Of a stretch of DNA of 64,000 bases, positions 43,479 to 52,709 are shown in pieces. Numbering within the stretch: the first letter of the stretch is position 1; the number at the start of each line of letters is the position of its first letter. The notes under the pieces are model-generated. The model made no database searches and had not been told where the DNA came from. It was given only the letters and a program-made list of their open reading frames with translations. A program made the position numbers and the translations under genes. The DNA is from Sphingobacterium hotanense (lineage in GTDB: Bacteria > Bacteroidota > Bacteroidia > Sphingobacteriales > Sphingobacteriaceae), in the NCBI RefSeq assembly GCF_008274825.1, contig NZ_CP030848.1, forward strand, positions 1,488,001-1,552,000, written 5' to 3'.

Positions 43479-45736
43479 ACGTTTTGAGATTTGGGAAACT
43501 GAAACTCAATGCTCGTTCCTTGATTAATTTCCGAGTTAATTTGGACTGATCCTTTTAAGAATTCTACTCTCGATTGGATATTATGCAGTCCGGCAGACTG
43601 ATTGTTTTTTAATGTTTTAAAGTCGAATCCTGCGCCATCATCTTCTACCGTAATCTGATAGCTGTTCTCTTCTTCCACTACCTGTATCAAGATTTGTGCT
43701 GGCTTGGCATGCTTAATCGCATTATTTACCAATTCCTGGATAATTCGATACACGATAAGTTGTTTATCGATCGGAAGCTGCTTATCGTAGTGCAGAAACT
43801 GCACATCCACGTCTAATGTGTCGGTTGACATGCGAGTAGCATAGTCTGATAACGCTTCTTCCAATCCATACTTTTGCAACAGATCTGGCATCAAATTATG
43901 GGCAACACGGCGTAACTCATCCACAGCTAAATCCAAGTGCCCCATCGTCTTGTCCATGGTTTCCTTGTTGTTTTCTGTAATGCGGTCGTTTAATTGCGAT
44001 AAATGAAGCTTCGTGCCTGAAAGTAACCCACCTAAACCATCGTGCAGGTCGCGAGCTAATCTGCCTCTTTCCAATTCTTGCCCATGCAGCATGGCGGTCA
44101 GCGTTGATATTTTTGAATGCTGACGCTCCTGTTCTAACGCTAATTGATGCAGCGCATCATTCTGTTTCATATGCTTGGAACGCTGTTGATAAGCATATAA
44201 CAAGACCAAGAACAATAAAAATATAGTCGCAAACGAAAGAATGAAATAAGTGTTTACTTTTTCCCTGAAATTGATTTCCTGCTGATAATTGCTGATCTCC
44301 GCGGCTATGTTTTGTGCCTCGAGTTTCGACATCCGCAGTTCCTGATTCTGTTTCTCAGTTTCCAGTTTCGCTAATTCCAATTCTTTCGATTGGTTATCTT
44401 GAATAAGCTTCATGTTTTCCAGATCTTGCTTCTGTTGAATACCAAGAGCTGCCATTAAACTCAATTGCTGTTCTTTCTTTTCCGATTCCAAGCGTAAATT
44501 CTGCACTTGTTGCTCTTGCCGACCCTTCTCAAACTGCGCTTCCAGTCGCTTCCCTAAATTCAATTGCTCCTGATCGTAAACCCGCTTGAATATTTCGATA
44601 TACCGCTTATAATAGTTTACCGCCTCATCAAATTTCTTTTCCTTCTCACTAATATTCGAAAGACTTTCATAGATGCTCATCAAAACGTTCTGATCCTGAT
44701 TGCTTGAGTTGTTGATCTCGGAAAGCGATGCCAATAGATATTCCTTGGCTAAGGCAGGGTTGTTCTCCTGCATCGCCATTTCCGCCATAATACCATATGC
44801 CGATGATACATGATTATGTTCATTGCTTTCTTGCCCATGCTGCTTCGCTAATTCGGCATATTTCTTTGCTTTCGCGCGATACGAGGCCGGATATGACCGC
44901 AAATAAAGATGTGCTAAGTTGCTGGAAACAAAGGATAAATTAGAGGAAAAAGGAATTTCAGCTTTATTATTCTGATAGGTTTCTAATGCCTGTAGATAGT
45001 ATTTTTCTGCTAGATCCCGATGCTTCAAATCTGCTTCATCTCTTAAAAACTGCTGCTCATGTAAGTATCCTAAAGACATATACCCATCAAATATGGAAGA
45101 CGGATCCTTTTGCTTTATCGCCAAGTCTAAGGATAACTTAGAGTACTTATCCTGCAATTCAGTTTCATTCCAGTTGGAATATATTGCCGTTAATTCCTTA
45201 TAGATGGACGATTTCCGGCCTAACAAAGTATTCGAATGCGGCGCTCTATCTAAATATTCTAGCGCTGTGACAAAACTACGCACCGCTTCAGCTTCCTTCA
45301 ACTGTCGCGATTGAATCCAACCCTGCCCATACATCACGTAGCCTTTGGTTTCGTTGTCCAGCGTTCGAGCCATGTTGCTCCTAGCTTTGGAGATTTGGAT
45401 ATTCGCCTGCGCCGGGTTCTCTGCAATCTGAAAATTAATAGCCAATACGGTCTGCAGATAAGCAACATATTTAGCCTCTTTAAGTTTCGATGCCGAGGCA
45501 ATATTATCATGCAAAAGTTTAAATGCTTCGTCCACCTGATCATTAAAAAACATAGCCTGCGCATATTTGCCGGTCAATAAATATCGCTCGGCGCTATTCG
45601 CTGCACTTTTCTGATATTGCGACGCTAAACTGCTAAGCAGATCTTGCGCCATCACAGACTTCCCCAAGGAAAGCATGACAGATAAAATGATTATCCGAGG
45701 AACGTATTTAGTAAATATGGCGTAATATCTCAACAT
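43475..45736 (-). CDS. TPR-containing sensor histidine kinase (HisKA_3 type)
   Basis: The 753-residue protein has a signal/anchor region (about 8-32), a periplasmic array of TPR-like helices (about 35-400), a coiled coil (about 400-490), one membrane segment (VNTYFILSFATIFLLFLVLLYAY, about 495-518) and a cytoplasmic kinase core. The phospho-acceptor is His565 in LARDLHDGLGG; the ATP-binding domain has the N box ELVNNAIKHA and the G box DDGAGF. This is the NarX-like family common in Bacteroidota. The signal read by the TPR domain is unknown. Confidence 0.93.
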   Translation of the reverse strand: MLRYYAIFTKYVPRIIILSVMLSLGKSVMAQDLLSSLASQYQKSAANSAERYLLTGKYAQAMFFNDQVDEAFKLLHDNIASASKLKEAKYVAYLQTVLAINFQIAENPAQANIQISKARSNMARTLDNETKGYVMYGQGWIQSRQLKEAEAVRSFVTALEYLDRAPHSNTLLGRKSSIYKELTAIYSNWNETELQDKYSKLSLDLAIKQKDPSSIFDGYMSLGYLHEQQFLRDEADLKHRDLAEKYYLQALETYQNNKAEIPFSSNLSFVSSNLAHLYLRSYPASYRAKAKKYAELAKQHGQESNEHNHVSSAYGIMAEMAMQENNPALAKEYLLASLSEINNSSNQDQNVLMSIYESLSNISEKEKKFDEAVNYYKRYIEIFKRVYDQEQLNLGKRLEAQFEKGRQEQQVQNLRLESEKKEQQLSLMAALGIQQKQDLENMKLIQDNQSKELELAKLETEKQNQELRMSKLEAQNIAAEISNYQQEINFREKVNTYFILSFATIFLLFLVLLYAYQQRSKHMKQNDALHQLALEQERQHSKISTLTAMLHGQELERGRLARDLHDGLGGLLSGTKLHLSQLNDRITENNKETMDKTMGHLDLAVDELRRVAHNLMPDLLQKYGLEEALSDYATRMSTDTLDVDVQFLHYDKQLPIDKQLIVYRIIQELVNNAIKHAKPAQILIQVVEEENSYQITVEDDGAGFDFKTLKNNQSAGLHNIQSRVEFLKGSVQINSEINQGTSIEFQFPKSQNV

Positions 45737-45788
45737 GAACCGTTAACAGCATTTATTCTTGGGCGAAGATAAGTCTTTCTTTTTTGAG

Positions 45789-47183
45789 TTAGTTTTCCTC
45801 CACGCGCTCGCCTCTCATATTAATGATATATTGGTCTTCACCATCGGGATCTTCTGCAACAATAGCTTCGCCGCTCGCGAAGGTACCGGCCGCCGTATAT
45901 TTGATCGGGATCACAACTTCCCCCAATGGATTGATGAAACCAAACTTTGCACCTTGCTGCACGGTAATCAATGGCGAATCTTGCGATAGCGAGATATAGT
46001 CGTAGCCCTCTTTGACCAATTTATTCGTTTTTAAATTGTATAGCGCCATTATTCCCTCGTGGTAAACAACGAAATTCGTCTTATTTAGTTCAGTAATCAT
46101 TTCGTATTCAAAAGGAATAACGATTTTACCATTTACATCGATGATTCCCCAAAGATCGTCCTTAGAAACTGCGGCTTTTCCATCGATCATCGTTGCAATT
46201 TGATCATATTCCGGCTTCACTAATATTTTTCCCTCCTTATTCAATAAACCTACTTTTCCATCTTCACTAAAAAGATACGCTTCCGAATTATAATCCACCG
46301 CTACATATTCGTATTTCAATGGAACAACAGGCTTTCCGTTGATGTCGATTAAACCAAACTTGTTATCTGGATCGGATGCGATAGCAACGTCATCCCGATA
46401 ATAATCAATAAATGTGAATTCCAAACCAGTGATATGTTGGTCATCATGGTCTGCCAAACCATATAGCGTGCCCTCATCATTTGAATAGATAAAACGGTTG
46501 TCCGCCACTTGCATGCCTGTCAAACTACCGATTGAATCTACCTCATTCGCTTCTTCTTCATCTAATTCTAATAGGGTATAGTCTTTCGGAACTTCAAATT
46601 CCGATTGCTTTACATCAACCTTCGAAACCTTCGTGACGACAAATCCATTTCCTGCACTCGTAAATTCCAATACCGCGCCTGGAATTAATGATAGCATTTC
46701 AAATTCGCCCCAATAGATTGATGGGATAGCTTCGGTATACCAAAAGTCAATAATACTTGCCTCAACACCTTCTGCGAAAGACTCAATACGCAGCTGAGCT
46801 AATTTACAATCATAACCTGCAATTTTTTTGGTCTTCCCCTCGACAAAGTCAAAACTCATGCCTTCAACCGCGTCCATCGTTGTACCGCCAGTGCTAACCT
46901 CAACAAATTGTTTCTCTTCTGGGAATAGGATAGAACCCTTGTTCGACTCTTTGTTTATTAAATAAATTGGGCTTTCCAAAGTGCTTGGAGATACTTTGAT
47001 CAGTTTGTCATTAACATAGACTGTTTGAAAGGCTTCTATCTCGGCCATCTCGGCATCGCTCGGCATTTCAGAAGCAACAAATCGGTAGTCTAATTTGAAA
47101 AATTTTTGCATCTGAGCATAAGTAGACCCTAGCGAAAATACACTTAGGGATAGGGAAAGAAATAATGATTTCATAGTTCGCAT
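45789..47183 (-). CDS. WG-repeat protein with GLPGLI-like N-terminal domain
   Basis: The 464-residue protein is secreted (MKSLFLSLSLSVFSLGSTYAQ). Residues about 22-215 resemble the GLPGLI-type domain seen in exported Bacteroidota proteins. Residues about 230-460 contain WG repeats of roughly 45 residues (FGLIDINGKPVVPLKYEYV, VGLLNKEGKILVKPEYDQI, WGIIDVNGKIVIPFEYEMI, FGFINPLGEVVIPIKY). WG repeats form beta-rich, probably protein-binding folds. An in-frame ATG at 47174 is an equally good start. It lies 52 bases before the histidine kinase gene on the same strand, so a shared transcript is possible. Confidence 0.85.
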   Translation of the reverse strand: MRTMKSLFLSLSLSVFSLGSTYAQMQKFFKLDYRFVASEMPSDAEMAEIEAFQTVYVNDKLIKVSPSTLESPIYLINKESNKGSILFPEEKQFVEVSTGGTTMDAVEGMSFDFVEGKTKKIAGYDCKLAQLRIESFAEGVEASIIDFWYTEAIPSIYWGEFEMLSLIPGAVLEFTSAGNGFVVTKVSKVDVKQSEFEVPKDYTLLELDEEEANEVDSIGSLTGMQVADNRFIYSNDEGTLYGLADHDDQHITGLEFTFIDYYRDDVAIASDPDNKFGLIDINGKPVVPLKYEYVAVDYNSEAYLFSEDGKVGLLNKEGKILVKPEYDQIATMIDGKAAVSKDDLWGIIDVNGKIVIPFEYEMITELNKTNFVVYHEGIMALYNLKTNKLVKEGYDYISLSQDSPLITVQQGAKFGFINPLGEVVIPIKYTAAGTFASGEAIVAEDPDGEDQYIINMRGERVEEN

Positions 47184-47279
47184 TTATCTAAAACAAAGTT
47201 GCCAAATTCTTCTAGATTTCCATATCCCTGATTATGGCTAATTTGCTACCTTCGTTTAAATAAACCCAATCCGCTAGCT

Positions 47280-48926
47280 ATGAAAAGATACGTTTCCTTC
47301 CTATTTTCTGCTCTAAGTTTACTGTCTTTCAGCGCCATGCAGATCTATGCACAGGAGAAGAAACCTAATATCATCTTTATTTTTTCTGACGATCATGCCT
47401 ATCAGGCAATCGGTGCTTATGGTAATAAGCACGTGAAAACGCCAAACATTGACCGGATAGCGAAAGAGGGTGGCTTATTTGAAAATTTTCTGGTCACCAA
47501 TTCCATCTGCGGCCCCTCGCGCGCAAATCTGCTTACCGGAAAGTACAGCCATAAAAATGGATACTTAGCCAATGAAGGTAAATTTGATATGGACCAAACG
47601 CTGTTCAGCCGGTTGATGAAACAAGGTGATTATCAAACCGCTTGGATAGGGAAGTGGCATTTAGGTTCATTGCCAGGCGATGCATTCGATGATTGGAAAA
47701 TTTTGCCCGGTCAAGGATATTATTACAATCCCGATTTCATTGATTCGAAGAACGATACAGCGCGATATGAGGGTTATGTGACGGATATCATAACCGAGTT
47801 TGCAACTGATTGGATGGATAAACGAGATAAGGACAAGCCTTTCTTTTTGGTTGTGGGTGAGAAGGCTACCCATCGCGAATGGTTACCGTCAATTGAAGAT
47901 TTAGGCATTTATGATGATGTCGAGTTTCCTCTGCCGGAAACATTTTATGATTCTTATGAAGGTAGAAAAGCAGCCGCCGATCAGGACATGACCATCGAAA
48001 AAAGCATGCGCATTTCAGACGATCTAAAAGTACATGCGAAGTTTGGACTGTCGGATGAACAGGCAGCGGCAAAGCGCAAAAGAATAACACAGCGGCGCTA
48101 TGGCGATAAGGTATTGAACGATCGCGAGAAGCAGGCCGTAGAACGCTTGGTCTATCAGGGTATGTACGAACGCCTGAATAAAGAGCAAGCTGCCAAGGTA
48201 CAAGCTTATTATGATGAAATTGCAAAAGATTATGATGCAAAGAAATTAACGGGCAACGCATTGACCGAATGGAAATATCAACGTTACCTAAAAGATTATC
48301 TGGCAACCGCCAATTCGCTGGATCGCAATATCGGAAAGCTGCTGGCCTATTTGGATCAGCATGGGTTAGCAGAGAATACCATTGTCATTTATGGCTCCGA
48401 TCAAGGATTCTACCTCGGTGAGCACGGCTGGTTCGACAAACGTTTCATTTATCAGGAATCCTTGAAGACACCTTTCGTCATCCGCTATCCCAAGGTCATT
48501 AAGCCAGGCACGAAATTCAAACAGCATGTGTTAAATATAGATTGGGCGCCAACCTTATTGGAAATTGCCGGAGTTTCCGTATCTTCGGATATACAAGGAA
48601 CATCTTTCCTTGATCTATTGAAAGTGAACGGAAAGAACGTAGTGACGCGCGAAGCTAGCTACTATCATTATTATGAATTTCCACAACCGCACCATGTGTC
48701 TCCGCATTTTGGGATAACCACAGAACGCTATAAACTGGTTCGTTTTTATAAAGGACAAGAAGCTTGGGAGCTTTACGATCTGAAGAAAGACCCAAAAGAG
48801 CTGAATAATTTATACGGGCAGAAGAAATACGAAAAGACAATACAGCACTTAAAAAACACATTAAAAGATTTAATAATACAATACGATGATCAAGATGCTG
48901 CAAAGATTTTAAATCAAGCAGATTAA
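47280..48926 (+). CDS. Sulfatase (S1 family, Cys-type)
   Basis: The 548-residue protein has a signal peptide (about 1-24) and a sulfatase fold. Metal and active-site motifs are FIFSDDHAYQAIG, then the formylglycine signature CGPSRANLLTG with the modifiable Cys at 77, GKWHLGSLPG, and YGSDQGFYLGEHGWFDKR. It hydrolyses sulfate esters on glycans or small molecules, after the Cys is matured by an anaerobic or formylglycine-generating enzyme encoded elsewhere. A susC/susD pair on the same strand starts 655 bases downstream, so it may serve a sulfated-glycan locus. The exact sugar cannot be read. Confidence 0.92.
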   Translation: MKRYVSFLFSALSLLSFSAMQIYAQEKKPNIIFIFSDDHAYQAIGAYGNKHVKTPNIDRIAKEGGLFENFLVTNSICGPSRANLLTGKYSHKNGYLANEGKFDMDQTLFSRLMKQGDYQTAWIGKWHLGSLPGDAFDDWKILPGQGYYYNPDFIDSKNDTARYEGYVTDIITEFATDWMDKRDKDKPFFLVVGEKATHREWLPSIEDLGIYDDVEFPLPETFYDSYEGRKAAADQDMTIEKSMRISDDLKVHAKFGLSDEQAAAKRKRITQRRYGDKVLNDREKQAVERLVYQGMYERLNKEQAAKVQAYYDEIAKDYDAKKLTGNALTEWKYQRYLKDYLATANSLDRNIGKLLAYLDQHGLAENTIVIYGSDQGFYLGEHGWFDKRFIYQESLKTPFVIRYPKVIKPGTKFKQHVLNIDWAPTLLEIAGVSVSSDIQGTSFLDLLKVNGKNVVTREASYYHYYEFPQPHHVSPHFGITTERYKLVRFYKGQEAWELYDLKKDPKELNNLYGQKKYEKTIQHLKNTLKDLIIQYDDQDAAKILNQAD

Positions 48927-48957
48927 AAATACTCACCAACCAAATCAATTAACCTCG

Positions 48958-48988
48958 AATCCACGAACTAGTGTCGTGGATTTCTTTC
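48958..48988 (+). terminator. Terminator after the sulfatase gene
   Basis: AATCCACGA (48958-48966) pairs perfectly with TCGTGGATT (48974-48982), followed by a short T-rich tract. This separates the sulfatase transcript from the susC gene downstream. Confidence 0.65.
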
Positions 48989-49174
48989 TGCCTCCTATTT
49001 TGCGCCGTCCGTGTCCTTCTGTTCTTCAGAAAGTATATTCTTTTAATGACGATTAAGATCGATTATCACTGTTCCTGTTACTATGGACACAGGAAGGTTT
49101 TGTTGCAAAGGTACCTTCGTCTACTCTCACTTTTTCCATAACCCTTATTTACCCAAATTAAAGCCTTTCGAGAA

Positions 49175-49218
49175 GGGTTCTGATAGGGGTTTATAAGGGT
49201 TCTGAAAGGGCTTTGAAA
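49175..49218. repeat. 11-bp tandem repeat, GGGTTT type, locus B
   Basis: Four adjacent 11-bp units read GGGTTCTGATA, GGGGTTTATAA, GGGTTCTGAAA and GGGCTTTGAAA. The period and consensus match the repeat at 13968-14000. Confidence 0.75.
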
Positions 49219-49445
49219 GAGAACTATGCAAAAGGAGGTCTTTCCTAAACTCGACTGGGGCAAGACGAAATTTCCTCCTTACGGGAACAAAAATTTGGCT
49301 ATATTATATCTTTTTTACAAAAAACTTGTATATTCGTTAACGTACCCAATTGACGATGAGTCATGTTGCGAGCGTTTAGGGTTTCCTAAGCGTACTGTAC
49401 TAACTGAGAAAAACTTAAAGCCTATAACATTACATATTTAGCTCT

Positions 49446-49502
49446 CTTGATCTAGCCGATAGGACAGAGGATTTTATTGAAATTCAATAAATTCAGATCA
49501 AG
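49446..49502 (+). promoter_or_regulatory. Nested inverted repeat upstream of susC 2
   Basis: CTTGATCT (49446-49453) and AGATCAAG (49495-49502) form outer arms. Inside is a near-continuous palindrome TTTATTGAA-A-TTCAATAAA (49473-49491). It ends 79 bases before the susC ATG and may be an operator or a leader RNA structure. Confidence 0.4.
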
Positions 49503-49581
49503 CTAGCTAATTGCCTGGTTTCGAACGAGTCCAGCATAGTATTGTTATTAAAAATAAAATCAACATTATAAATTCAACATT

Positions 49582-52500
49582 ATGAGATCAAAAATCTACA
49601 TGCTATGTTTCTTTTTGAGTTCTCCTTTATTAAGTCAAACCGATTTGTATGCTCATGCAACGGAGATGTCTTATTTAAAGGTGTATGCACAGGAGAAACT
49701 ATCGGGAAGGGTGACCGATTCAAATAATCAGCCATTGGCGGGGGTAACTGTTCGAGTGAAGGACGGCTCGGCTTCTGCTAGCACGAATAATGCCGGCGAA
49801 TTTGAGATCGCGGGTCAACTCCAGGGGAAAACTTTGGTTTTCACCTATGTCGGGTACGTACCAAAAGAGGTAACTGTTGCTAATAACAGCAATTTACAAG
49901 TTATTTTGGAATCTGAACAGGCCAATTTAGAAGAAGTGGTCGTTGTAGGTTATGGTACGCAACGCAGAAAAGAATTGACCGGTTCGATATCCTCGGTGAA
50001 GGCGAGCGATTTGGAGAAAGTAGCAACAAACTCCTTTACTTCTGCTATTCAGGGTAAAGTCCCTGGAGTGACGATTACACAAACCAGTGGTGCACCGGGC
50101 GGTTCGAGTTCGGTTCGTATCCGCGGGGTAGGGACCACGGGTGGAAACCAACCGCTTTACGTTATTGATGGCTTCCCGGTAGGCGGTGGCAATATCGGAA
50201 TCAGCGGGAGTTCGGATCAAGTGGATGGTATGTCGATCGTTAATCCCAACGATATTGAGTCCATCGAAGTATTGAAAGATGCTGCTGCCGCATCCATTTA
50301 TGGAGCTCGCGCGGCAAACGGGGTTATTTTGATTACGACCAAGCGTGGTAAAGAAGGGGTAACATCGGTAGATGTGAATGCCTATACCGGATTTCAGAGC
50401 TTATGGAAAAAGCCGAAGTTCTTAAATGCTGAGCAATTTGCGACGCTTGCCAATGAGCTTTACAAAAACTCAAATATGGCTCCTAATCCAGAATGGGCAA
50501 ATCCAGCTTCTTTGGGCGAGGGAACCAACTGGATCAACGAAGTTTTCCGTACGGCGCCTATGTATAACTTAGATGTCTCTATGACAGGGGGCAACCAAAA
50601 GATTAAGAATGCACTATCCTTAGGCTATCGCGATCAGACCGGTACCTTGATTGAGACTTGGAATAAACGCTATACAGGTCGTGCGAATGTCGATATCCAA
50701 GCCAATGAGCGCTTAAAATTCGGTGGTAGTATGGCTTTCACATACACACAAGGGAAGGGACAGCAGAATGAGGATTTCCGCTTGGGTATCTTCAACCTAG
50801 CGCAGCAATTCTACCCTACCTTAGGCTTGGAGGATGTGGTTAGTGGTTCTTCAGCATACTATTCTACGCAGGGTGATAACCCTTATTTGCGTGCGAAGAC
50901 GGATGAAAACTACCTTAGAAATATGCGTCTTTATGGTAATGCTTTCGGAGAGTTGACCATTATGGAGGGATTAAAGTTCCGGTCGAGTGTAGGTTTGGAT
51001 TTCAACTCCAATCGTACGAGCACCTGGGAACCTAAGGTGCAACGCGGATTCTATAGCAACCCGCAAGCTGTATTGGGCGAAACACAGACTCAAGGTTTAA
51101 ATTGGTTGATCGAGAATACGCTAAGTTATACCAAACAATTTGATAAACACAACCTATCGGCAATTGTAGGTCAAACCGCTCAACGCAATGCGAGCGATTG
51201 GATTTCAATTACAGCGCGCGAATTCCAAAATGAAACAATCCGCGTCGTGAATACGAGTTCCGAAGCCAATCGTCGTGGTTCCGGTACAGGTTCGGTTTAC
51301 ACTTTGGCTTCCTATCTTGGCCGTGTCAATTATTCCTACGATAATAAGTATCTCTTCTCGGCAAGTATTCGTCGTGATGGATCTTCTAATTTTGGACCAT
51401 CTTATAAGTGGGGTAACTTCCCATCGGTATCGGCAGGATGGAATATCTCTGAGGAGAGCTTCTTCAATCAGGCTGGGCCTATCAATAGCTTAAAGCTTCG
51501 CGGTAGCTGGGGACAATTGGGTAATGACGCAATCGGAGCCTTCGGCTATTCGAGCACCTACGGCTTAGGTCGCGTATCAGACAACTATATATTGGGGCCA
51601 GGCCAAGTTTTGGTGACTGGAGCGAGTATGATGCGTCCGGGCAATATGGACTTGAAATGGGAAACCAGTGAGCAGATCAATTTTGGTGTGGATGCGACTT
51701 TCCTGAACAACAAGGGTTATTTAACAGCAGAATACTATATCAAAGATACGCGCGATATGCTCGTGAGCTTACCGGTTTCGTTGGAGGCGGGTTTTGAATC
51801 AGCTCCTTCAGTAAACGGCGGTAAGATCAGAAACTCGGGTTTTGAATTATTGTTGGGTTATGCGAGCGGCAATGAGTTCAAGTATGATGTGAGTGTGAAT
51901 CTATCAACTTTAAAGAATGAAGTGATTTCAATGGGTGCCGGAAACCCAATTTCGGGACCGATTGTAGGCTTTACAAGCATGAACAGTTCGTATACGGAAG
52001 TTGGAAATCCTATAGGTTACTTTAGAGGGTATATCGTGGATGGTATCTATCAGACGAATGCGGAAGTCGATAAGGCTTTCCAACCAAATGCTTCGGCTGG
52101 AGATTTTAAATACCGCGATGTAAATGGCGATAATGCTTTAACGGATGAAGACCGCGTAATGTTGGGGACACCTTGGCCTAGCTTGACTTACGGTATGAAC
52201 ATGGATCTATCGTACAAGGGTTTCGATCTGAATATGTTGTGGCAGGGTGTTGCTGGAAACGAGATCTTTCACGTCGCTAAGTTTTCGACCTATCCGATTA
52301 AATATTTTGGCGGTAGTGGCGTAATCAATGCATCAGCAGAGGTATTGAACCGTTGGACTCCTGAAAATGGTGGTAACTCGGTGCCAATTTTAAAGTACAC
52401 CGATGTCAATGGGAACTATGCGAATTTATCATCTTTCTATATTGAAGATGGTTCTTACCTGCGTCTTCGCAACATTACGCTAGGCTATAGCTTGCCTTCG

Positions 52501-52692
52501 AATATCTTCGAAAACAGTAAGATGGTGAAGCGCGTACGCGTATATGGTTCGGTTCAAAACGCATTAACATTTACGAAGTACTCAGGATTCGATCCGGAAG
52601 TAGGGTCGACAAACCCGTTAGCATCGGGTGTGGATGATGGGGTTTACCCAATGCCGAGAACCTTTATGTTTGGAGTGAAAGTAGGATTCTAA
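49582..52692 (+). CDS. SusC/RagA-family TonB-dependent transporter (locus 2)
   Basis: The 1036-residue protein has a signal peptide, a carboxypeptidase-regulatory-like domain (about 40-115), a plug with QPLYVIDGFPVGGG and SIEVLKDAAAASIYGARAANG, and a barrel ending FMFGVKVGF. Unlike the transporter of locus 1 it has no STN domain, so it should not signal to a FecR. It imports an oligosaccharide or similar ligand across the outer membrane with the SusD encoded 17 bases downstream. The upstream sulfatase hints at a sulfated ligand. Confidence 0.94.
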   Translation: MRSKIYMLCFFLSSPLLSQTDLYAHATEMSYLKVYAQEKLSGRVTDSNNQPLAGVTVRVKDGSASASTNNAGEFEIAGQLQGKTLVFTYVGYVPKEVTVANNSNLQVILESEQANLEEVVVVGYGTQRRKELTGSISSVKASDLEKVATNSFTSAIQGKVPGVTITQTSGAPGGSSSVRIRGVGTTGGNQPLYVIDGFPVGGGNIGISGSSDQVDGMSIVNPNDIESIEVLKDAAAASIYGARAANGVILITTKRGKEGVTSVDVNAYTGFQSLWKKPKFLNAEQFATLANELYKNSNMAPNPEWANPASLGEGTNWINEVFRTAPMYNLDVSMTGGNQKIKNALSLGYRDQTGTLIETWNKRYTGRANVDIQANERLKFGGSMAFTYTQGKGQQNEDFRLGIFNLAQQFYPTLGLEDVVSGSSAYYSTQGDNPYLRAKTDENYLRNMRLYGNAFGELTIMEGLKFRSSVGLDFNSNRTSTWEPKVQRGFYSNPQAVLGETQTQGLNWLIENTLSYTKQFDKHNLSAIVGQTAQRNASDWISITAREFQNETIRVVNTSSEANRRGSGTGSVYTLASYLGRVNYSYDNKYLFSASIRRDGSSNFGPSYKWGNFPSVSAGWNISEESFFNQAGPINSLKLRGSWGQLGNDAIGAFGYSSTYGLGRVSDNYILGPGQVLVTGASMMRPGNMDLKWETSEQINFGVDATFLNNKGYLTAEYYIKDTRDMLVSLPVSLEAGFESAPSVNGGKIRNSGFELLLGYASGNEFKYDVSVNLSTLKNEVISMGAGNPISGPIVGFTSMNSSYTEVGNPIGYFRGYIVDGIYQTNAEVDKAFQPNASAGDFKYRDVNGDNALTDEDRVMLGTPWPSLTYGMNMDLSYKGFDLNMLWQGVAGNEIFHVAKFSTYPIKYFGGSGVINASAEVLNRWTPENGGNSVPILKYTDVNGNYANLSSFYIEDGSYLRLRNITLGYSLPSNIFENSKMVKRVRVYGSVQNALTFTKYSGFDPEVGSTNPLASGVDDGVYPMPRTFMFGVKVGF

Positions 52693-52709
52693 CCTTAAGA
52701 AGAATAACA

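Larger units (their letters stand above)
48927..49581. other. Intergenic region between sulfatase and susC 2
   Basis: The 655 bases hold no convincing gene; a 71-codon frame at 49226-49441 lacks family features. Visible elements are the sulfatase terminator, an 11-bp tandem repeat (49175-49218) and a nested inverted repeat in the susC leader (49446-49502). Confidence 0.5.

Noticed and set aside
49226..49441. A 71-codon frame between the sulfatase and susC 2
   Set aside because: No domain or signal peptide, and it starts just after the 11-bp repeat. I see no reason to call it a gene.
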